DNA of 5,293 bases from Candidatus Adiutrix sp. (lineage in GTDB: Bacteria > Desulfobacterota > Desulfarculia > Adiutricales > Adiutricaceae), in assembly GCA_031283395.1 (NCBI GenBank), contig JAITBV010000027.1, forward strand, positions 1-5,293, written 5' to 3'. The notes below the pieces were generated by a model. The model was not told where the DNA came from. It did no database searches and saw nothing but the letters and a program-made list of their open reading frames with translations. Below, in pieces: positions 1-5,293 of this stretch (position 1 is its first letter; every line of letters begins with the position of its first letter). The position numbers and the translations under genes were made by a program.

Positions 1-387
1 TTGTCCAATTACCGGTCCCCTGACGCGGAAGATGAACAGGCCTTTATGATTGAAGACGTTTTAAGCAAGATCGCCAGGCAGATAATGGCCTTGAACGAAG
101 AGACCCTCACGGCCTTGCTGCCGCGCTACAAGGAGCGGATGCTGGATTTCGCCCCCACCAGCGCCTGGGAGGAGGCGGTCGTAATTTATTTCCTCATCAA
201 CGGTCTGAGAATAAAGAACTCCCAGTTCAACGACAAAATAAAGGAATATATGTCGGGGGGCGAACACGCCGAACGCGGCGGCCCCCATGTGCGGCCCAGG
301 TTGCGGCTGGTGAAACACGTCCAGGAAGTGGCCGAGGAACTGAGCCGGGACTCCGGGACGGACCCCGACGGCGGCCGGAAAGAGTGA
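1..387 (+). CDS. Uncharacterised small, probably helical cytoplasmic protein (possibly 5'-partial)
   Basis: I do not recognise a named family. The 128-residue product has an acidic N-terminus (DAEDE at 8-12). A region of about residues 16-84 looks mostly alpha-helical, with a distinctive block WEEAVVIYFLINGLRIKN at 56-73 that is amphipathic to hydrophobic, followed by FNDKIKEYM. The tail, about 86-128, is charged and rich in Gly, Pro and Arg, and is probably disordered. There is no signal peptide and no classical membrane span. The frame opens with TTG at base 1, so no ribosome-binding site can be seen: this may be the true start, or the gene may begin upstream. Met16 is the next in-frame ATG but lacks a good Shine-Dalgarno. 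The stop is 11 bases from malQ and overlaps malQ's Shine-Dalgarno, which implies co-transcription and probable translational coupling. GC-rich codon use matches the neighbours, so it is very likely a real gene. Function unknown. Confidence 0.8.
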   Translation: MSNYRSPDAEDEQAFMIEDVLSKIARQIMALNEETLTALLPRYKERMLDFAPTSAWEEAVVIYFLINGLRIKNSQFNDKIKEYMSGGEHAERGGPHVRPRLRLVKHVQEVAEELSRDSGTDPDGGRKE

Positions 388-398
388 GGTAAGACGGT

Positions 399-1949
399 AT
401 GAGCCGTATCAGCGAGGGCTGGCGGGCGGGAGGTCTGCTTTTGCACATAAGTTCCCTGGCCACGCCCTATGGCGTGGGTGACCTGGGGCCGGCGGCTCAT
501 CGGGCGGCTGACTTTATAAGCCGGGCCGGCTTCCATTTCTGGCAGGTCCTGCCCCTTTCGCCCACCGCCCCAGGGCTGGGCAATTCCCCTTATTCGGCTT
601 ATTCGGCCTTTGCCGGCAACCCTCTTTTGATCAGCCCCGATCTCCTGGTCCGGGACGGCTGGCTCATCGCTGACGAGGCCCGGGCGGCCGAACTATCGGC
701 CGATGGCCCGGTCGATTTCGAGCGGGTCTCAGCCCGCAAGACCGCTCTTCTGGATCTGGCCTTTGAGCGGGCCGAGGCCAGGCTGGAGACCAACGCCGGG
801 TTCCAGGATTTCGCTTGGCGCAACGGCACCTGGATGAACGACTACGCCTTTTTCATGGCCGCCAAGCACCATTTCGGCGGCGCGGGCTGGCTCGGCTGGC
901 CAGAGGATCTGCGCCATCGCGACGAGGGCGCTCTGAGGCTTTTCGGTACCCGGCTGGCCAGATCCATCCTGCGGGAAAAATTCTCACAATACATCTTTTT
1001 CAGCCAGTTGGCCGAACTAAAGGAACTTCTGCATCAAAAGGGCCTGGGCCTCATTGGCGATGCACCCATTTACGTAAATCATGATTCCAGCGATGTCTGG
1101 GCCCAACCCGGCCTTTATCACCTGGGCGAGGATGGCCGGTCCACGGCCCTTGCCGGCGTTCCGCCGGATTATTTCGCCCGGGACGGCCAACTCTGGGGCA
1201 ACCCTCTTTTCAACTGGGAGGAACACGCCCGGGACGGTTTCAATTGGTGGAAAAACCGCCTGTGGCATGAACTGGGGCTCTATGACTGGTTGCGCCTGGA
1301 TCATTTTCGGGCCTTCGCCGCCTTCTGGAGCGTGCCGGCCGGCGCCGAGACGGCGGCCGGCGGCGCCTGGCACCCCGGACCGGGGGCCGACCTTTTCGCG
1401 GCCGCTTCGGCCGACGGACCTCTGAACATCATCGCCGAGGACCTGGGGATCATCACCCCGGACGTCACCGCCCTGAGACAGAAGTTCGGCTACCCCGGCA
1501 TGAGGGTGCTCCAGTTCGGCTTCGGCGAAGATTTCGGACTCTCCGCCCACGCCCCTTTCCGGGTGGAACCCGACAACGCCGTCTATACCGGCACCCACGA
1601 CAACAATACCACTCGGGGCTGGTTTCGCCGGGAGGCGGACGAACTCAAGCGGCGCCAACTGGCCGAACTGGCCGGCGGCCCCGTCACCGAGGAGAACGCG
1701 GCCTGGGCTCTTATCCGCCTGGCTTGGTTTTCGCCGGCGGCCCTGGCCCTGACTCCGGCCCAGGACCTTCTTAATCTCGATGACAGCGCCCGGCTGAATG
1801 TCCCCGGCACAGCCTTCGGCAACTGGAGCTGGCGGCTTTCGAGCCAGGGTGATCTGTTTGACGATGACCGCCTGGCCGACCGGCTGGCCGATCTAGCGGC
1901 CTTGTCCGGCCGGGACAATCAGGTCCATCCGAATATTCTGACTTATTGA
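399..1949 (+). CDS. malQ: 4-alpha-glucanotransferase (amylomaltase / disproportionating enzyme, GH77)
   Basis: Cytoplasmic enzyme that moves 1,4-alpha-glucan segments between maltodextrins and releases glucose. The 516 residues are close to the roughly 500 of short bacterial amylomaltases such as the Thermus enzyme, so it lacks the long N-terminal extension of the enterobacterial type. The GH77 landmarks appear in order: GGLLLHISSL (11-20), YGVGDLG (24-30), WQVLPLSPT (48-56), SPYSAYSAFAGNPLLI (63-78), GDAPIYV (220-226) and LWGNPLFNW (265-273). The catalytic nucleophile is Asp301 in RLDHFR, the acid/base is Glu347 in AEDLG, and the third carboxylate is Asp401 in GTHDNN. All three are present, so it should be active. 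The ATG start is supported by GAGGT at 386-390, eight bases upstream and overlapping the stop of the preceding gene. A hairpin follows the stop. The glucose it releases is the likely substrate of the ROK kinase downstream. Family assignment is near certain; the physiological substrate (stored glycogen or imported maltodextrin) cannot be told from here. Confidence 0.97.
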   Translation: MSRISEGWRAGGLLLHISSLATPYGVGDLGPAAHRAADFISRAGFHFWQVLPLSPTAPGLGNSPYSAYSAFAGNPLLISPDLLVRDGWLIADEARAAELSADGPVDFERVSARKTALLDLAFERAEARLETNAGFQDFAWRNGTWMNDYAFFMAAKHHFGGAGWLGWPEDLRHRDEGALRLFGTRLARSILREKFSQYIFFSQLAELKELLHQKGLGLIGDAPIYVNHDSSDVWAQPGLYHLGEDGRSTALAGVPPDYFARDGQLWGNPLFNWEEHARDGFNWWKNRLWHELGLYDWLRLDHFRAFAAFWSVPAGAETAAGGAWHPGPGADLFAAASADGPLNIIAEDLGIITPDVTALRQKFGYPGMRVLQFGFGEDFGLSAHAPFRVEPDNAVYTGTHDNNTTRGWFRREADELKRRQLAELAGGPVTEENAAWALIRLAWFSPAALALTPAQDLLNLDDSARLNVPGTAFGNWSWRLSSQGDLFDDDRLADRLADLAALSGRDNQVHPNILTY

Positions 1950-1954
1950 AAGAC

Positions 1955-1986
1955 AGGCCCTCGCGCCGCCGGAGGGCCTACATTTT
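1955..1986 (+). terminator. Candidate weak intrinsic terminator or attenuator after malQ
   Basis: An exact 8-bp inverted repeat, AGGCCCTC at 1955-1962 and GAGGGCCT at 1972-1979, encloses a 9-base loop and is followed by ACATTTT. It begins five bases after the malQ stop. The stem is strong, but the T run is only four long and offset by two bases, so partial termination or 3'-end stabilisation of the malQ message is more likely than complete termination. The next gene's Shine-Dalgarno lies nine bases past the T run, so readthrough could supply the downstream genes. Confidence 0.5.
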
Positions 1987-2006
1987 GATGCGGCGGAGGA
2001 AGAACC

Positions 2007-2408
2007 ATGAAAGATTTCACGGAGCTGAACCAGAGGCTTCAGAATCTCACCTCCGGCCTGGACGGAGAATTGTGGCGCCGGATGATGTCCGAGGCCGCCC
2101 CGCCCCGCCTTATGCCCCCGGAGCAGGATATCTTGGATCTGGTCTTCCGCGATGCCAAGGCCGTCAGCGGCTACGTGCCCGACCTGATGGCCCTTATGCG
2201 CCGGCATGTGCCTGGCGAACTGGACGCCGCCAATCTTCAGGCTCTGAGGGGCATACTGGGCTTCATTCAGTTCATAGTCCGGCTGCTCATCATGATCCTC
2301 CTGTTTCCCCGCTATCTGGACCATGAAGACCTGATCTCCACCTTCAACGCCTACCGCCAGACCCTGACCTTTGTCGAGGACTACCTGGCCCAGGCCGACC
2401 GGCGGTGA
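2007..2408 (+). CDS. Uncharacterised 133-aa protein with one hydrophobic helix
   Basis: I do not recognise a family. The start is well supported: GGAGGA at 1995-2000 sits six bases before ATG. The predicted protein looks all-helical. An N-terminal amphipathic part (about 1-30, with LNQRLQNL early on) leads to a Pro-rich turn (APPRLMPPE, 31-39) and a middle helical part. A strongly hydrophobic stretch follows at about 83-100 (ILGFIQFIVRLLIMILLF), and then a soluble C-terminal helix. The hydrophobic stretch contains Gln88 and Arg92, so it may be a membrane-associated or buried helix rather than a clean transmembrane span. There is no signal peptide and there are no cysteines or obvious catalytic motifs. 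The stop codon overlaps the Shine-Dalgarno of the following 66-aa gene, so the two are probably co-translated. Codon use is like the neighbours. Its place in the cluster does not by itself imply a role in sugar metabolism. Confidence 0.85.
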   Translation: MKDFTELNQRLQNLTSGLDGELWRRMMSEAAPPRLMPPEQDILDLVFRDAKAVSGYVPDLMALMRRHVPGELDAANLQALRGILGFIQFIVRLLIMILLFPRYLDHEDLISTFNAYRQTLTFVEDYLAQADRR

Positions 2409-2410
2409 GG
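2407..2410 (+). promoter_or_regulatory. Ribosome-binding site that decides the TTG start of the 66-aa gene
   Basis: GAGG at 2407-2410 (within GGTGAGG) lies seven bases before TTG at 2418 and overlaps the TGA stop (2406-2408) of the preceding gene. The same stop-overlapping arrangement is seen before malQ, where the sequence is GTGAGGT. No in-frame ATG or GTG gives a comparable arrangement while keeping the conserved-looking first cysteine pair, so TTG is the best start. Confidence 0.65.
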
Positions 2411-2417
2411 CGGGGTT

Positions 2418-2449
2418 TTGACTGTCGGTTCGTCCGCCAAAGCAGTCAA
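2418..2449 (+). repeat. 7-bp inverted repeat spanning the start codon of the four-cysteine gene
   Basis: TTGACTG at 2418-2424 is exactly inverted as CAGTCAA at 2443-2449, with an 18-base spacer. A smaller CGG/CCG pairing around TTCGT (2426-2436) could stack inside it. In RNA the left arm would contain the TTG start codon, leaving the GAGG just outside. It could be a translation-control hairpin or simply chance; the stem contains only three G-C pairs. Confidence 0.35.
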
Positions 2450-2618
2450 CTGTCGACGCTGCCGGTATTATTACATTACCTGGGAGGCGTCCACCCCCCA
2501 TGGTTGCCGGCTGATGGGCTTCAAGTCCAGGAATCTCCCTTCGACGGTGGTGCGGCGCAGTTCGGGCCAGGATTGTCAGGCCTTCAGGCTCAAACCCGGC
2601 TCCGCGTCCGCCGGATAG
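2418..2618 (+). CDS. Small four-cysteine protein, putative metal- or Fe-S-binding, function unknown
   Basis: The 66-residue product starts with TTG, preceded by a well-spaced GAGG. It has four cysteines, Cys12-x2-Cys15, Cys30 and Cys53, set in aromatic and glycine-containing motifs: NCRRCRYYYITW (11-22), PHGCRLMGFKS (27-37), LPSTVV (40-45) and SSGQDCQAF (48-56). Such a spacing could bind zinc or an iron-sulfur cluster; this is inference. From memory, and unverified, the pattern CxxCxYYxxTW..P.GC..(F)GFKS...P...V..SSG..C..F recurs in short uncharacterised deltaproteobacterial proteins. Some of these carry a 'uracil-DNA glycosylase' label that cannot be right for a chain this short. There is no signal peptide or membrane segment. 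The gene is tightly linked to the preceding one (9-base gap). It would be easy for a gene caller to miss because of its size and TTG start. The motif structure makes a chance reading frame unlikely. Confidence 0.8.
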   Translation: MTVGSSAKAVNCRRCRYYYITWEASTPHGCRLMGFKSRNLPSTVVRRSSGQDCQAFRLKPGSASAG

Positions 2619-2659
2619 ATTTAAATTTTTGCAATTAGGCACCAGGTCCCGGAGGCGGT
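2619..2659 (+). other. Short AT-rich intergenic gap before the ROK kinase
   Basis: These 41 bases are the most AT-rich spot in the window (ATTTAAATTTTTG at 2619-2631, including the palindrome ATTTAAAT at 2619-2626). They end with GGAGG at 2651-2655, four bases before the kinase ATG. No convincing -35/-10 pair is visible. A 5-bp hairpin upstream (CCGGC 2596-2600 / GCCGG 2610-2614) is separated from the T run at 2626-2630 by 11 bases, so a terminator is doubtful. A promoter or processing site here is possible but unproven. Confidence 0.3.
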
Positions 2660-3619
2660 ATGGCCAATTCCAAGAAAACCTGCCTGGCCGCGGATATAGG
2701 CGGCACCAATATCTATATGGGCCTGGTGGATGAGGGCGGCCATATATTGGCCCGTCATGGTTTCTCCACTGATTCGAGCCGGGGGCCGGATCTGGTCATG
2801 GCCGAGGTCATTCGGCATTTGAAGGAATTGGCCGCCGAGGCCCCCCGGGGCCGCCCCCCCCGGGGGCTGGCCATCGGCGTTCCGGGCTGGATCAACCAGT
2901 CCGAGGGGATTTTGCTAAAGGCGCCCAATATGTCCGGCTGGGTCAATGTGCCCGTGGCGCGGATAATGAGCCGGGCTCTGGGTATGCCGGTTTTTCTGGA
3001 AAATGACTGCAATCTCTACGCCTTGGGGGAATGGCACGGTGGAGCCGGGCGGGGTCTTAAGCACCTTTTGGTCCTGACTTTGGGCACCGGAGTGGGCGGG
3101 AGTCTCATAATTGATGAAAAACTGTGGTATGGCGCCTTCGCCAGCGCGGTGGAGATCGGCCACCTGCGGGTGGAGTCCCGGGGCGCGCCCTGCGGCTGCG
3201 GGGGTCGGGGCTGCCTGGAGACAATCGCCTCGGCCACGGGTATGGCCCGCCTGGGACGGGAATGGCTGAAGAAGAAAAAAGATACTCTCTATCGGGGATC
3301 GCCGGATCGTTTGACGCCCAAAGTGATGTACGATCTGGCCCGGCGGGGCGATCCCATGTCCCTGGCCGTGTTTCGGCGGGCCGGTGAGGCCCTGGGCCTG
3401 GTATTGGCCGGAGTCTTCAACCTTTTGGGCCTGGAGGGAGTCGTCATCGGAGGCGGAGCGGCCGGGGCCTTTGAATTCATCCGGCCCCGGCTATGGGAAG
3501 TGATGGCCCAAGGTATCGTCGTGGCCGATCCGGCCCGGCTGAAACTGGTCCGGGGGGAACTGGGCGAGGATGCCCCTCTGGCTGGAGCCCCGGCTTTGAT
3601 CCGGGCTCTTACAAGTTGA
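2660..3619 (+). CDS. glcK: ROK-family sugar kinase, probable glucokinase
   Basis: Cytoplasmic ATP-dependent hexose kinase, most likely glucose to glucose-6-phosphate. The 319 residues match the usual length of ROK glucokinases. The N-terminal phosphate-binding motif is ADIGGTN (11-17). The sugar-binding region includes GVPG (73-76) and PNMSGW (89-94). ENDCN (114-118) supplies the catalytic base Asp116. LTLGTGVGG (139-147) is the second nucleotide-binding motif. EIGH (165-168) plus CGCGGRGCLE (178-187) form the ROK signature, with His168, Cys178, Cys180 and Cys185 as zinc ligands and Glu187 contacting sugar. There is no N-terminal helix-turn-helix, so it is a kinase and not a NagC/XylR-type repressor. 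A small oddity: Val164 stands where many family members have Gly before the EIGH motif. GGAGG lies four bases before ATG. The pgm gene follows after 18 bases, and malQ upstream supports glucose as the substrate. Other hexoses (mannose, N-acetylglucosamine, fructose) are possible because ROK specificity is hard to read from sequence. Confidence 0.93.
   Translation: MANSKKTCLAADIGGTNIYMGLVDEGGHILARHGFSTDSSRGPDLVMAEVIRHLKELAAEAPRGRPPRGLAIGVPGWINQSEGILLKAPNMSGWVNVPVARIMSRALGMPVFLENDCNLYALGEWHGGAGRGLKHLLVLTLGTGVGGSLIIDEKLWYGAFASAVEIGHLRVESRGAPCGCGGRGCLETIASATGMARLGREWLKKKKDTLYRGSPDRLTPKVMYDLARRGDPMSLAVFRRAGEALGLVLAGVFNLLGLEGVVIGGGAAGAFEFIRPRLWEVMAQGIVVADPARLKLVRGELGEDAPLAGAPALIRALTS
2841..2866 (+). 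repeat. C/G homopolymer cluster inside the kinase gene
   Basis: C6-G4, CC, G, then C8-G5 run consecutively within codons for about residues 61-69 (APRGRPPRG). The last part contains a perfect 10-bp palindrome, C5G5 at 2857-2866. The kinase frame reads through intact. The encoded segment lies between the N-terminal helix and the GVPG motif and appears to be a flexible surface linker. Such tracts are prone to replication slippage and to sequencing indels. Confidence 0.8.
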
Positions 3620-3637
3620 TACAAAGCGAGGATTAAC

Positions 3638-5245
<1,608 letters not shown>

Positions 5246-5246
5246 A

Positions 5247-5293
5247 ATGTTCAAATTATCCGCCGTGGTCTGCGCCACGGACCTTTCCGAAAG
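5247..5293 (+). CDS. N-terminal fragment, probable universal stress protein (UspA family), 3' cut by window end
   Basis: GGAGG at 5237-5241, inside the last codons of pgm, sits five bases before ATG at 5247. The frame stays open to the window end and gives MFKLSAVVCATDLSE plus a partial codon. A short hydrophobic first strand ending in ATDLSE is the typical opening of UspA-family proteins (compare the general form ..ILVATDxSE..), where the Asp is near the nucleotide-binding site. Only 15 complete residues are visible, so the family call is tentative, but the start and reading frame are well supported. The gap from pgm is one base, which suggests operon membership. Confidence 0.6.
   Translation, partial: MFKLSAVVCATDLSE

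Noticed and set aside
1017..1658. Minus-strand open frame of 213 codons within malQ
   Set aside because: It is antisense to the catalytic core of malQ, and its length is explained by high GC and low stop-codon frequency.
1946..2326. Plus-strand frame overlapping the 133-aa gene, 126 codons
   Set aside because: Its Arg/Pro/His/Ser-rich translation is typical of an out-of-frame read, and the overlapping frame starting at 2007 has a strong GGAGGA site and plausible helices.
2510..2560. tRNA T-arm-like string (GGCTTCAAGTCC)
   Set aside because: It encodes GFKS of the four-cysteine protein. No acceptor stem, anticodon arm or other cloverleaf part surrounds it.
2596..2630. Possible terminator after the four-cysteine gene (CCGGC/GCCGG stem, then a T run)
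   Set aside because: The stem has only five pairs, lies inside the coding end, and the T run is 11 bases away, so it does not meet the usual intrinsic-terminator form.
2405..2638. Alternative 77-codon plus-strand frame over the four-cysteine gene
   Set aside because: It starts from a weak context and gives no motif structure, whereas the frame from 2418 carries the cysteine and GFKS motifs and a well-placed GAGG.
1893..2642. Minus-strand open frame of 249 codons covering the region with the two small unknown genes
   Set aside because: It overlaps three plus-strand genes with good ribosome-binding sites and motif structure. Its own translation lacks domain features, and no supported start is seen on the minus strand.

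Overview
The window is a compact, GC-rich, entirely plus-strand stretch of bacterial DNA. It carries a small cytoplasmic glucan and hexose-phosphate gene cluster: a 4-alpha-glucanotransferase (malQ), a ROK-family sugar kinase that is probably a glucokinase, and an alpha-D-glucose phosphoglucomutase (pgm). Three small uncharacterised genes are interleaved with them. The strong G/C third-position bias, dense packing, Shine-Dalgarno sites of the GGAGG/GAGG type, and the look of the small proteins suggest a GC-rich deltaproteobacterium (Desulfobacterota/sulfate-reducer relatives). That placement is an inference from style, not proven by any marker gene here.

Layout. 1-387: small uncharacterised, probably helical protein, starting with TTG at the window edge. 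399-1949: malQ, whose Shine-Dalgarno overlaps the stop of the preceding gene. 1955-1986: a perfect 8-bp hairpin with a short T run, a weak terminator or attenuator candidate. 2007-2408: uncharacterised 133-aa protein with one hydrophobic helix. 2418-2618: 66-aa protein with four cysteines, starting at TTG, its ribosome-binding site overlapping the previous stop codon; the start codon lies in one arm of a 7-bp inverted repeat. 2619-2659: short AT-rich gap. 2660-3619: ROK sugar kinase with full catalytic and zinc motifs. 3638-5245: pgm with all four phosphohexomutase motifs. 5247-5293: first 15 complete codons of a gene that looks like a universal stress protein, cut off by the window end.

How they work together. 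MalQ disproportionates maltodextrins and releases glucose. The kinase would phosphorylate that glucose to glucose-6-phosphate. Phosphoglucomutase interconverts glucose-6-phosphate and glucose-1-phosphate, linking glycogen/maltodextrin phosphorolysis or synthesis to glycolysis. No transporter, phosphorylase, glycogen synthase or regulator is visible, so this looks like intracellular storage-glucan turnover, with the remaining enzymes elsewhere.

No RNA gene, CRISPR array, insertion sequence, attachment site or defence system is visible. The metabolic genes are ordinary. The most interesting content is the four-cysteine mini-protein with its possibly structured TTG start, and the two uncharacterised proteins beside malQ. 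No gap exceeds about 60 bases.
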